This document shows, piece after piece, positions 10,749-21,334 of a stretch of 64,000 bases of DNA. Each line of letters starts with the position of its first letter. Position 1 is the stretch's first letter. Source of the DNA: Daphnia pulex. Its lineage: Eukaryota > Arthropoda > Branchiopoda > Diplostraca > Daphniidae. The translations under genes were made by a program, and so were the position numbers. Where the stretch lies: positions 8,184,001 to 8,248,000 of the forward strand of contig NC_060020.1 of the NCBI RefSeq assembly GCF_021134715.1, in the 5' to 3' direction. The notes under the pieces are model-generated. The model did not search any database, was not told the origin of the DNA, and saw only the letters and a program-made list of their open reading frames with translations.

Positions 10749-10930
10749 TTAATTACCATAAGTTGTGGTGCAATACTCTGGAACCTTGGTGTAGTAAGGT
10801 GTTGCGTATGTTGACGTTGTTGTGTAGCAAGTTGGCTACGTGGTCCAGTATTCTTTCGCTGCTGTCGTGAATCCACCATACCCAGGAGTCACCGGTACAC
10901 TGGTGGTAAACCCAGCCAAGAATAGCAAAG
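10749..10930 (-). pseudogene. Fragment of a Tyr/Thr-rich extracellular protein gene
   Basis: On the minus strand one frame reads 'TTSVPVTPGYGGFTTAAKEY', then after an in-frame TAG 'PTCYTTTSTYATPYYTKVPE' and a terminal 'CTTTYGN*'. Alternating Tyr/Thr with Pro is characteristic of mucin- or cuticle-like repeat proteins that are abundant in Daphnia (recalled, not searched). Only about 60 codons survive and no upstream exon is visible, so it is probably a gene relic. Confidence 0.5.
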
Positions 10931-11262
10931 AATAGCTTATTTATTTAATAAATAAGTGTCGACCCATAAACAATACAACACCCCATAAACAATACACCAG
11001 CATACGACCAACATACGACGCCATAGTTAACTGGACCATTAATCAATGTAAGCATTGATTTTGAATAATAACTAGCATTAATAAATATAAAAAATAGTAG
11101 GATCGATCGACGAACTTTATTTCCACCGAGAAAAATAATTTTCTTATTCTCTTTTTTATTTTCTCTTTTAGATTTGAGATAGCCAACAAACATCCCAGCA
11201 ACTCGGCAGCACTTGCAAGCTAAATCATTGTCAACAGCAACAACAAGAGGAAGGACAACAAT

Positions 11263-11784
11263 ATGGCCGAAGCTGTGGTCAACGAGTTAGTAGGGGCCAA
11301 AGAAATCAATAACATGGTAAATAAATTTAACCTTTTTTTCTTAAAGGTTTTAATCCACTTTCGCATTAAATCAAATTTAGGTATGTTGTTATATTAAGAA
11401 TGATGATGGAAAGTGCTGCGACGTGAAATTTCCAAAAGGACTAGAGGGGAAAGGTGAAATGAAGGAGCACCGACTAGCAGTCCATAAATTGTAACGGATC
11501 CGATATCCTTTAACGCCTTTCAATAAAAAAAATTTTTTCACAGATTTCAATGCCCATTGACATCGAATGATTGGTGTTGTACAACAAGCAAGTATAAATG
11601 GAATATGAAAAGGCACCTAATCGACGTTCATGGAGAAACTGAGCCCGAGACTGAGACACAGCATAAGCCAAAGCCTAAGCCTAAGGGAAGGAAGGCACTT
11701 GGCGATGTGCCCTTAGAAAGGCGGCCGATAGCAACACGAAAAAAAACCTTGAGTAACAGACTAAGGAGAAAGAAAGAGCAGTAA
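11263..11784 (+). CDS. Small two-finger zinc-finger protein (134 aa, three exons)
   Basis: Exons 11263-11316, 11381-11490 and 11544-11784, all with GT..AG borders and compatible phases. Exon 1 encodes 'MAEAVVNELVGAKEINNM'. Exon 2 gives Cys-rich 'VCCYIKNDDGKCCDVKF' ending in 'EHRLAVH' (His-x4-His). Exon 3 starts 'FQCPLTSNDWCCTTSKYKW' and ends the second finger with 'RHLIDVH', then a Lys/Pro-rich basic tail ending 'RLRRKKEQ'. The spacing is unlike a standard C2H2 finger and could be BED- or transposase-derived. Two decayed copies follow downstream. A nuclear DNA-binding role is inferred from the fingers and basic tail only. Confidence 0.65.
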
Positions 11785-11891
11785 ACACTTTGTCGGACGA
11801 AACGGATCCATCAAAGAGTAAAACTAGGTAATTTATTAAGCCTTTTCTTTGTTGTTGTTAATAATAATGTATTTTCCTATTTGCATTTCAA

Positions 11892-12474
11892 GTGCCACTC
11901 AAATATCACTGCTCGGCGCTTACGAGTCCGGCACTTAGCTGTTGCTACCCTAAAAGGGGCTAAACCGGAAGGGGATGAGGTAATCAATTTTACCTTTTGG
12001 CGTAAAATAAATAATAAGAAATTTCAAATTTAGGTAGTATGTGGGATTCTGCAAGAAGGGAGAAATTTCCAAGTAAAATTCGAGAACGGGCTCGCGGGAA
12101 AGGAGAAAATGAGGATCCACAGATGCGCTGCTAAACAGACAATCCTGAAAACGACAACACTTCTCAGGGATAGGAGTGTCCCTACCATTAAGCTCTTAAA
12201 CCATGCTTTCATTATCAATTAATCATGCCATCTCTTAAAATGTTGTATTTTTTCAACTAGATATCAATGTACCTCATCTATTGAGTGGAGCTTTAAAAAC
12301 TATTCGTCCTATTCAAACACCCGTGCTCATTTCCTGAGGAAGCATTTGGAAGAAAATGAATCCACTGAAGATCCTGATATGGATAGAACCGCACTGGAAG
12401 GCGTGAGTGACAAAAAGGCGGCCAGGAAAAACGTCTTGGTCACCGAAGCCCTCAAAGGTGAAATTAGGTAATAG
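11892..12474 (+). pseudogene. Second, decayed copy of the zinc-finger gene
   Basis: Modules homologous to the gene at 11263-11784 appear in order: 'CHSNITARRLRVRHLAVA' after an AG at 11891, 'VVCGILQEGRNFQVKFENG' with 'KMRIHRCAAKQ' after an AG at 12033, then 'YQCTSSIEWSFKNYSSYSN' ending 'HFLRKH' from about 12260 and a tail with 'DKKAARKNVLVTEALKG'. The last finger lacks its second Cys. No start codon was found, so it is either a degenerate gene or additional exons of a longer transcript. Confidence 0.5.
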
Positions 12475-12507
12475 GTAAATAGGTTCGACATATTTTTTGA
12501 CAGCAGT

Positions 12508-12915
12508 ATGGTAGTACGTAGGATTCTGAAAGTAGGGGAAAATTACAGGGTGAGATTTGAGATTGGGGCTTCCGGAAAGGATAAAATGAGGATCCACCGA
12601 GTGGATGAACATAAGAGGTAAATCCGTTAACGGTCTGTACTTACATCATTTTATGACAAACAAATTTTTTTTTGTCACTATTCACAATATCAGTAAATAT
12701 TCTGTTTTTACATGTAGATTTGTATCATTCCACATTTTTCTGTTTGTTAATTTCCCAGCTTAGCATAACTGAATATTAATGTTTAAATTGTTTAAATGTC
12801 TAGTGAATTATGACGTTGTTCTTCAAAGACGACCCTGAAACTTTGGAGAAGAGGAATCTACTTTGCGATGTGGCTCTTAAAAAGGCGGTCGTCAAAAACA
12901 CCATTAATCATTAAT
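12508..12915 (+). pseudogene. Third, partial copy of the zinc-finger gene
   Basis: 'VVRRILKVGENYRVRFEIG' with 'KMRIHRVDEHK' (about 12510-12618) repeats the exon-2 module of the two upstream copies. A separate piece at about 12,827-12,915 reads 'DDPETLEKRNLLCDVALKKA' and matches the tail module. The finger exon between them is missing. Confidence 0.45.
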
Positions 12916-12952
12916 CATCAATAAAAGAATTTTGTCGTGGAATGTCCCCGAC

Positions 12953-13005
12953 AATGCTGCGTTTCATAAGTCTAAGAGTAGTTTCGACTTATGAAACGCA
13001 GCATT
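12953..13005. repeat. Hairpin, 20-bp arms
   Basis: Arms around GCTGCGTTTCATAAGTC (12956-12972) and its reverse complement (12986-13002), extended by AAT/ATT. It marks the left edge of a dense foldback cluster reaching to 15,803. Confidence 0.7.
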
Positions 13006-13112
13006 GGAATCTCTTTCCTCAAAATCTCCTCTCGGATAGACGATAGAGAGCGAGAGACATCGACCTGTCGATGGGAGAGCGGGAGTGTTTTGCCCTGTTT
13101 CTAGAAGAAATT

Positions 13113-13134
13113 GGGGGGGGGGGGGGGGGGGGGG
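13113..13134. repeat. G22 homopolymer
   Basis: Uninterrupted run of 22 G. Similar G tracts occur within the decaying bacterial genes and at about 59,218-59,232. Confidence 0.85.
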
Positions 13135-13194
13135 TGAGAGAAGGCAGCTAAGAAATGAGGGGTTGCAGCATTGCCACATAAATTTTGGGAGAGA

Positions 13195-13436
13195 AATGAA
13201 TATTTAGTCGTTTTATCTGGCAACGCAGCGTGAAGAAGCAGGTGCGGGAATGATGTATTTTCAAAGATTATGGAGTAAGAACAAAGGAATAAGCTCGCTC
13301 TACTCCTTTGTTTAGTACGCGCTTACACTGTTCTTGTTTACAATTGTTCTTACTCCATGATCTTTGAAAATACATGATACTTGAAAATACAGCCCGAAAA
13401 ACGCCTAAATAAAACAGACCCCCGAAGAGCCCTATA
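13195..13436. mobile_element. MITE-like foldback element, same family as 20249-20515
   Basis: The left part contains 'TTTATCTGGCAACGCAGC' and the right end reads 'AAATAAAACAGACCCCCGA' followed by AGAGCCCTAT; both motifs also occur at the ends of the 20,249 element. The interior is a separate long inverted repeat centred near 13,310 whose arms carry 'GTATTTTCAAAGAT' and 'TGGAGTAAGAACAA'. The outermost left end (GGGCTCTTCGG) is missing, so this copy is truncated or nested. Confidence 0.65.
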
Positions 13437-14082
13437 GCATGGTCTACTTAATGGTTAAGGCCTGTAAACTTGGATGTTGCCATATGTCGGCGAGAGAAGC
13501 TGCAAAATTCCCTATCCTTCTCCCGGGCAAGAGCCAATCAGACGAAAAATTGAGGGTTAAACTTCGTCATCTGGCGTTCTATACTGCTATCTGGTTAGAA
13601 TGTAGCTGGTAACTAGATATACAAATTTTTTTTACGCTCAGCATTCAGCAATGGTAGCCGTGAGGTTAGCGAAGTCTGCCACCATGCCATGGTACGGCGT
13701 TCAATTTTCGATCGGGAGGAAAATCTATTAATTTGCAGTTTAAAACAAAGGTTGCGTTTCACGGAGTAATTGAATAGACAAATTTTGCGGGAATTATGAA
13801 CATGTAGTTTTACCCTATTTAGTCGTTTTCCTCAACAACTGCTGATGAACTAAGTAATAAAAACGCATTTCGTGGCATCTAACAACTTGTTATTACGCCT
13901 TCATCACTTTACAACGAGATTTACATCTTAAAACGCCAGATGTAGGGTGAAGTTCAACCCTAATTTTTTCTTGTGATTGGCTATCACAGGAGCAGGGCTA
14001 GGGAATTTGGCCACGCCTCTCGCCTTCATGGCAGTGGATAGAAGTCTACAGGCCTTAACCATTTATTAGGCCATGCCTATAG
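13432..14082. mobile_element. Inverted-repeat element, about 650 bp, arms about 145 bp
   Basis: Both ends carry imperfect inverted copies of 'TTAATGGTTAAGGCCTGTA' (left) and its partner with 'TAAATGGTTAAGGCCTGTA' (right), continuing through 'AAATTCCCTA' and 'CATCTGGCGTT'. CTATAG lies at both outer edges. No coding frame is visible. It abuts the previous element directly. Confidence 0.75.
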
Positions 14083-14969
14083 ATACCCAGCCGCCGCCGC
14101 ATACAAATTGCGTTTGGTTATGTATGCGGCGACAGCTGAGTGAACTATTGCGGAATCGGCAATATTTAAATCTGAATAACTTAATAAAGATAATACATAC
14201 TGTAATTGCAATTGTATTTTACAGTCTGAAACTTATCTTAACTATTTTTTTAGAAAAATAGAAAAAATTCAGGAAAAATACATAGCTAGAAACAATGAAT
14301 TTACGAAGGGACTGACCATAAGGTACCTTGTAAACAGCTTTTCCTGACTTGACGAAATTTTCAGCATAGTCCTTCACGATCACGACACTAAAACTTGGCA
14401 ATATGATGAAAAAAGGATAAGGAACATTTTTTAGCTTTAAAAATAATTTATTTACGTAAATTCATTAGATTATTCTGATTTTTCCAAGGTTTACATTTTC
14501 TTTAGCATTTTTTTACAGTAAATATTAATATTTTTTCGGAGGGTTTTTACTACAATTAAAAATTAATACAAAGAATAAAGTTCGCATGAAGAGGTTCGTG
14601 ATGCAGTTTGTTCCCGGTAACCCCCCTTTTTGTATATCTTGAGTCTTGACTCCACTAAAATGGCTAATGATAAAAGCTCTAATCCGCATGAATTCAAACC
14701 TTTTCTATTATGCGCGCACAATTTTTTCGGCGTTGCCAAAAATTAAAAATTTTATACCTTATTATTTTCCAGTTTCAACTCTTTGAGCAGAGCCAGAGCT
14801 ATAGACAGAGCCATTTACTATGGTTACGGCTCTCAACGTTAATGGCTTCCATAAGCTTTTGGCGTCGTCTTGAATTCCTATCAAGTTTTACTGCCACCTG
14901 GTGGGTGTGTAACAACACTACGTGCCAGGCGCTACCTTACTACCATTTGCAATTTCTAAGTTCTAACAA
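14083..14969. other. Non-coding, AT-rich; small inverted repeat
   Basis: An imperfect hairpin at about 14,091-14,130 (CCGCCGCATAC...GTATGCGGCG) is followed by AT-rich DNA. No gene recognised. Confidence 0.4.
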
Positions 14970-15119
14970 TGGAGCAGTTGGACATCCTGCGTTGCCAGGT
15001 CTGGAAATCTGATTTGTGTCCAAAAGGGCCAATCAGCGTACAGCCTCTTTAAAACGCTGTACGCTGATTGGCCCTTATTGGACACAAATGAGATTTCCAG
15101 ACGATGTCCAACTGCTCCA
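14970..15119. mobile_element. 150-bp foldback element, arms about 70 bp
   Basis: It begins TGGAGCAGTTGGACATC and ends with the reverse complement. The inner arms GGGCCAATCAGCGTACAG and CTGTACGCTGATTGGCCC flank a 13-base loop. A near-complete palindrome with no coding capacity. Confidence 0.8.
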
Positions 15120-15153
15120 TACCGTTTTGGGAGACTATTGCTTTACTGCTTAG

Positions 15154-15803
15154 CAGTCTTGCAACGAGCGGCTCAAAGTTTGTGCGGCGCACCTCCCAAG
15201 CTCAAACTTTTGAGCGGCGCACAGCTCAACTAAGTTTGAGCTTGGGAGGTGCGCCGCACAAAAAAGTTTGAGCTGTGAACGCTCAACATCCGCTCAAACG
15301 ATATCAGCCAATCAGCGCGACCATGCCTCTGATTGCCTCTCCCCCTCTCTCACCGTGCTGCCTTCAACCCTCTTTTGCCCTAAGGGTCTAATGGGGGAAC
15401 ACGAAAAGGGGGATTTGGATGAAGGTCACTTCTTCCACCAAAAATGGAGGGGGGTGCGTTATAAAGTGGGGGGGAGTTTATTTCAACTATGAAGAGAGAT
15501 TACTTGGGGAAATAATAATTTTAAAAATAAATTAAAAAGACTATGAGAATCAGCGTAAAAAACTGATTTGAATCATATTGATTTCCACCTGATCTCTTAT
15601 TATATACAAAGACACTATTCTGTCATTTCACCAAGAGGTGTAATTTTTACCGCTAGATGTCATGGCGAAATGAGCGGTTCAATGAGCGTAAAACCTTGTG
15701 CGCCGCACCTCCCAAACTAGTTTGAGGGGTGCGGGCGCACAGCTTAAACTAGTTTGGGAGGTGCGGCGCACAGCTCAAAAAGTTTGAGCGAACGGCAAGA
15801 CTG
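15154..15803. mobile_element. 650-bp inverted-repeat element with 7-bp target duplication (hAT-like)
   Basis: Ends are CAGTCTTGC and GCAAGACTG. The 7-bp TGCTTAG flanks both sides (15147-15153, 15804-15810). Subterminal arrays repeat the motif 'GTGCGGCGCACCTCCCAA' in both orientations (about 15,180-15,262 and 15,700-15,775), forming strong hairpins. There is no transposase, so it is non-autonomous. The CAG.. end and duplication length suggest a hAT-type mobiliser. Confidence 0.75.
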
Positions 15804-15810
15804 TGCTTAG

Positions 15811-17135
15811 TCTTTATAGGTTTGGCTTGCTGTCTTAATTGGTTTCCTCTCAATATTTTGCAAGCTAATTAAATTTAGGTAAAATTACAAAAAAAATGAT
15901 TTGGCCTTCTCTAGGATGGCACCTACAATCTTTGTCTCCGGACCATGCCGCTCTAACCACTAAGTTAAGTCCTATTGAAGTCGAATGCATTTTGTTACAA
16001 TCATTTCGTAAGATTTTGATGATTTCGCCGTATGTGTAATAAGTGGAGACTATCGCCGCTAGTGGCGGGACCACTTGATAGGAATTCGAGGGGGCGGAAC
16101 TGAGTTTGAAGGACGCATGTCCGTAGAGGACCCATCAAGACAACGCCATCTCCGAGAGAATCTTCCGCCATAAGAGACGCGTCGCGTACCCATAAGTAAT
16201 GGCTCTGCTATAGACTCCTGATCTCTTCACGGCTGTGTTGGCTTCCCCATCCCGGTTTTAGGGTAAATGAAAGCCGATTTTCAGAGATTTTAGGGCGTAG
16301 CCTGTCAGAATTGTGAAGTGGAAACGTTAAAAAGAGCCATCTAGGCTCTCAAAAGTAGCTGAACGTAGTAGCTGACACACTCACTAGAGGCGCTTTAGGA
16401 GCTTTAGGCGCTTCCGAGCTATGGAGCGGGACATACAGACATACAAAGTGACATGGTTTTTATTTTTCTGCGTATGCGATTATTAGCTTCGCCCTTCGGG
16501 CTCGCAAAAATATTTAAAAATATGTGTTGACAATTCAATCTTCAAAGTTCGAAATTCAGGAATGTCAAAACTCAAAACTACATATGCTATGTACCGTGTG
16601 ATGTGGAAGCATTGAAGGGTGCCTTACCTGTCTCATCACTTCATCAGTAGGAAAAGAAACAAGTAAAGATAATTTAACACTTGGTTTTAGATTTAATGAG
16701 GGAAATAAATGTATTAACGATTAGGAAGTCCCAGAAGAGCCACGAGAGGCGCTTAAATTCTTGCTCTTTTTGCACCACTTGACTGTAGATACTAGATAGT
16801 CCGGACGAGGATTTTCAGTTTTCGCATGGCAGTTCATTTAAAACAAGGATTAACTTATTCGTGATGTTTAGTTGTACGTTTATCTTTGGATTTCTTGGTC
16901 ATTGGTCGCAGTTTATGCTTTATGGTCAACAGTTAAAAAAATTATGCATTGGTCGTAAAAATCGCGCAGCATCCGGCAATGCCAGCCAGAATCTGTCAAA
17001 CTTGCGTCTTCTGCTACAATGCTGTCATTTGTGCGCGTTTGTGTTCTGCAGTTTCTGCTACTTTACGTACACGTGTTTTCGATTCTCGTCTCTTCAGAGA
17101 ATAGTAAGAAAAATCAGAAATAAACATTTTTCCGG
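15811..17135. other. Non-coding region upstream of EIF1AD
   Basis: No coding frame or repeat element recognised. The last few hundred bases presumably hold the EIF1AD promoter and 5' UTR; I see no convincing TATA box. Confidence 0.4.
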
Positions 17136-17779
17136 ATGTCCAAAGCTACAAAAAGAAAGCATGTCACAAAGGAGGTATTGGATGATTATGTGCTCCCAGA
17201 AGATAATCAGAAAATAGTTAAGGTATGTATATTAAGAAATTTTTGACTTTTTTATATTTTTTAAATTTTACTAAAAACATATTTTATTATTACATTACCT
17301 CTAGATATTAGGAGGAAAAGGAAATAATTTGCATGAAATAGAAACTTCTGTAGGTGAAAAATATTTAGTTTCTATGCCAACAAAATTTAGGAAAAATGTG
17401 TGGATTAAGCGAGGTGATTTTGTCTTGATTCAGCCCATTGAAGAAGGAGAAAAAGTAAAGGCAGAAATTGTTGCCATTCTGTATGCAGAGCAAATCAAGT
17501 ACATTCAGAGTCAGGGGAAATGGTAAGTCAAACAGTCCATGCATTATCCATGTTTATTTGCTGAAGCATTTAAATCTCAAATGTAACTTTAGGCCCAAGG
17601 AATTTGTCCCATTAGCTTCAACAGAAGTTTGTGCAGACATTAGTTCTGATGATGATGATAGTTCTTCAGGAAGTGATGATTTGTTTGTAAATACAAACAG
17701 ACCTCAGTGTGTATATGAATCAACAGACAGTAGTGAAAATGAAGTATCTGATTCTGGTGCCAACAAAGATGACGATTAA
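17136..17779 (+). CDS. EIF1AD: EIF1AD, probable RNA-binding protein with an eIF1A-like S1 fold
   Basis: Three exons: 17136-17222, 17305-17522, 17593-17779, all GT..AG with matching phases, about 163 aa. The N-terminus 'MSKATKRKHVTKEVLDDYV' and the core 'GGKGNNLHEIETSVGEKYLV', 'MPTKFRKNVWIKRGDFVLI' and 'EEGEKVKAEIVAIL' are diagnostic for EIF1AD and its S1/IF1-type OB fold. The C-terminus is the usual acidic, Ser-rich tail ('SSDDDDSSSGSDD'). The family is nuclear/cytoplasmic and linked to 40S subunit maturation. A polyadenylation signal AATAAA follows directly at about 17,784. Convergent with peroxiredoxin-4. Confidence 0.95.
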
Positions 17780-18129
17780 AAATAAACTAAATGTTTTAAT
17801 ATGCTTTCCCTTGTTATAACTTGCTACAAAACTCTGTACCACTGGGCACTCATGACTTGTTATATGGAATTATTTGGCCATGTGTTTCTGGACAAAAAAT
17901 ACAATTCTAATGATGTGTGAGGAGGAGTAAGAGTTAGAAAAATAACTAGACTTTTTGAACAGGTTTCCTTTATTACTCTCATCAGTCTATCCTGGCGTCA
18001 GTAGATTCAATTTGTATTATTTAAAACTCAATTTCAAACAATTTAAAATATTGTTGATCCAATTTATTTAACTTGAACCCAATAACCAACAATCAATTCA
18101 AAATTGAATCTTTTTTGTGAATTAATAAT

Positions 18130-19501
18130 TCAAATTTCATCCTTTTGTTTCTCGAAGTATAGTTTTTTCTCGATCGGATGGGGAATAATCTGATGAGGAA
18201 AATTTCATAGCATTAATTATTTTGCGTTTTACTTATGTCATCCCTTACCGTGTCGGCTCCGGGTTTCCATCCAGCAGGACAAACTTCTCCGTGATTATCG
18301 GTATATTGAAAGGCTTGAACAAGCCTCAAGGTTTCATCAACAGACCTACCTACAGGCTGAGTAGAAACACATATTGCTTATTATTACAAATCCTAAACTG
18401 GAAAATCCTATTTCTACACATTAAAATTACCAAGTCATTCATTGTGATTTGCCTCAAAACTTGCTTATCATCGATAATGAATAAACCTCTAAGTGTATGT
18501 CCAACATCTTCCAAATAGACACCTATTAATATATAAAAATTATAAAGTAGGTGCAAATTTATAAGGTTAAGTACTGTGAAAAAAGCTACCATAGTCAGTG
18601 GAAATCTTGTGTGATAAATCTGAGAGCAACGGAATGTTTAGAGGACCGAGTCCACCTTCCTTTCGAGGAGTGTTAACCCAAGCCAAGTGAGTGAAATGTG
18701 AGTCCACTGAACAAGCCTATGAAATAACTGGATTAGCTGCTGAGTTCAATTTTTAAATGAAATGTACTTTTTACCACAAGTTCAGTGTTAAGCGCGCGAA
18801 ATTCTTGAATTCTATCATTGAATGCCAAAATTTCTGTGGGACCTGCAAAGACATTCATATAAAATAATGTTTTTTGTTTGTTGTTTTACAGAAAGATTAG
18901 AAAGAATAATAAAACAGCTTACAGACAAAAGTAAAGTCCAGGGGATAGAAGAAGAAGACCAAGTATTTGCCTTTGTAATCAGTCAATTTAAGGTCCTTAA
19001 ATGAGCCATTAACCACCTAAACAGGAAATTAAAAAAAAAATAAATAATGAAAGAATGCATACAAAGAAAATACAAAAGGTATTTACCGCTGTACCCTCCC
19101 ATAGAGGAGCTTGCTTTGAAACTAAAATAAGAAAGGAAATAATGATCATTAAAATTGTTTGCAGTTCATATATTTTTAATTCAATGTTTGATAACCAATT
19201 AATTTTCCTAAATGTCAATAAATATGTAGAAAAATTCTGAACGATCAATTAAAAACTGTATTTTAGAAATAATGCTGATTTTAAATATCATATATTTTAT
19301 TATTCACAAATGTAATAAAAGTATACTCATGGCTTTTGTCCATTGCAACGAATGGCCACTGCTTTTTCCTGTTTCTCTTGGATAGACAGCACCCCCAGCA
19401 TAAGTCTGACAGACATCTCCATTTACCGCACTTGCTATGAACAAGAAGATTGCTAATCGTGCCACGTAATAGTACGACTTCGTTCTCGAGTCCGTCGTCA
19501 T
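18130..19501 (-). CDS. Prx4: Peroxiredoxin-4, secretory-pathway 2-Cys peroxiredoxin
   Basis: Eight exons (minus strand): 19501-19327, 19121-19087, 19016-18923, 18842-18775, 18716-18590, 18522-18431, 18356-18249, 18189-18130. Lengths sum to 759 bp, 252 aa plus stop. Residues 1-28 form a signal peptide ('[18 protein letters not shown]'), followed by '[13 protein letters not shown]' as in Prx4 N-terminal extensions. '[16 protein letters not shown]' carries the peroxidatic Cys102, whose codon is split by an intron; '[12 protein letters not shown]' carries resolving Cys223. Both hyperoxidation-sensitivity motifs (GGLGP and C-terminal YF) are present. It ends in KDEI, reminiscent of an ER-retention tail. 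An in-frame ATG 15 codons earlier (19546) is less likely as the start. AATAAA on the minus strand at about 18,063. Confidence 0.95.
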
Positions 19502-19546
19502 TCTTTTGCTATCGCTACAGCCACCTGTTTTAAAACACTCTAGCAT

Positions 19547-20248
19547 AAAAAATACCCATTAAATACATATGGACAATCAATACAACAATAAAAATCATTG
19601 ATTTTATTGTTTGATAATGTAGTTAAATAATTACATTTTCGCAGTATACAGTTTGATCCCTTCTGTGATCACTCACTGACGTGATATTGATACGAATCAA
19701 TGACCTGTGTTCAAAGAGACTGTCAAGTGTCTGACTGATGCACCCATGCACTGATATCCAGATTCCAGTGCCCACAGTAGGGCAGTAGCAAACCAACAAT
19801 GTAGCAGAATCAACTCTGCCCTGCTGCCTGCCACCGCTGCCACTTTCAAAACTGTGTTCTGTGTACACCAAACATGAATGACGCAGTAAATATTTCGGGC
19901 CGCGGCGTTCAACCCAATTTTGTGAACACTGTTACAGTGCCATCTGTTTACCCGAGTATAAAGCATATATTTTTACCCACGAAAATTTTTGAGAAAAATA
20001 TCAGTTGAGAATTATTTCTAAATACATTAAGTTATTTAAATTTTGATTCTTATTACTAGATTTGGATTTATTGTAGTAGCTGCAAGATATTTCGGACAAG
20101 TTATTAGACAAATATTTCCTTTGTGTGTCATAAATTACACCACTATTGTAGCGAACTAGCCTAATACAATCTTCAAGTAAGCAAACGTGAATTAAGTGTC
20201 TCTCCCGAAAGCCCTAAACTCAGAACTTACCTTGATTATATTTAGTAT
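19547..20248. other. Non-coding, upstream of peroxiredoxin-4
   Basis: Presumed promoter side of the peroxiredoxin gene. Short chance reading frames on the minus strand (19,623-19,966) have no recognisable features. No repeats seen. Confidence 0.4.
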
Positions 20249-20515
20249 GGGGCTCTTCGGGATCTGTTTTATTTAGCCGATTTATCTGGCAACGCAGCAT
20301 GGTTCGAGACTTTTTTGAGGGAAGAACGGGGAGAAGAGGGAGAATGGGACGAGTGGGAGGGAGGAGGGCGTACGAAAAAAAAGGGGACCCACGTTTCCTC
20401 TTCTCCCCCATTCGTCCCATTCTCCCTCTTCTCCCCGTTCTTCCCTCAAAAAAGTCTCGAACCATGCTGCGTTGCCAGATAAATCGGCTAAATAAAACAG
20501 ATCCCGAAGAGCCCT
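20249..20515. mobile_element. 267-bp nearly perfect palindromic MITE
   Basis: Arms of about 110 bp begin GGGCTCTTCGGGATCTGTT, continue through TTTATCTGGCAACGCAGC and GAGACTTTTTTGAGGGAAGA, and meet in a short purine-rich centre near 20,375. Both strands therefore encode the same meaningless peptide. The same terminal motifs occur at 13,195-13,436. The flanking TAT/TAT may be a short target duplication, but this is weak. Confidence 0.85.
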
Positions 20516-21334
20516 ATTGGACCTAATAGTTGAATAGTCGACATCCTCGTGCAGACGTACGGTAGCCTACGTCAACTCATTATTGACCCGAGAAGGTTCG
20601 ACGATTTTTATTTTGTTCATTGGTTGAAAAATGCAGATTATTTTTGCGAAGTGTCTCGAACGTAAAAAAAAACATCCGCCGGTTCTAGATTATATTTCAA
20701 ATTGATTCTTGATTCTGTTTACTGTTGATCAATGGTTTATCTTTCGAGTTGGCATTGGCGTGAGCTGCACCCTACTGATAACTTGTTTTCAAATTCAAAT
20801 TTCTGCCACTCCGGGTTGCAATGTTTATCAAGCTGCCAAGCTCAGCAAAAAATCGTCGTTAAAATCGCCTTCCAGTAGCAATATGTTACTTAATATATTC
20901 CATCTTTAAGCAATTCGTAAAAGCACAAATAACTTCGAAAAAGTTTTTTTTTCTTCTTCGTTTATATTTTAATAAATCATAATGTAAAGTTATTTTTTTT
21001 TTAAGTTGTACTAATCCTTTAGAAACAAATTTCCGACAAATAAATGATCCAAGTGTCTATTTGATAGATTTAACCACAAAAGATGCTCAAACAAATTTTT
21101 ATGAAAAAAAAGACATAAACAAACTACAGAGTGCAGTTATATATGGAAAAGAATTTTGTTATTTCAGAATTTCTTTACAGACCATAATACATGTAATGTA
21201 CTGTATATTAACAGACTATCAGGATATTACTTTCAGTGAGAAGTGACTAAAGTTTCAAAGAGTTTTCAACCCGTCGTGTTCTGACATTAAATTTCCAGGA
21301 TAATATATACAAATGACATTTTGGTAACTCTTAT
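20516..21334. other. Non-coding, downstream of the angel-type nuclease gene
   Basis: AT-rich DNA with T-runs and two chance reading frames. No gene, repeat or transposon end identified. Confidence 0.4.

Noticed and set aside
20220..20526. Matching reading frames on both strands
   Set aside because: They are a consequence of the palindromic MITE, not genes.
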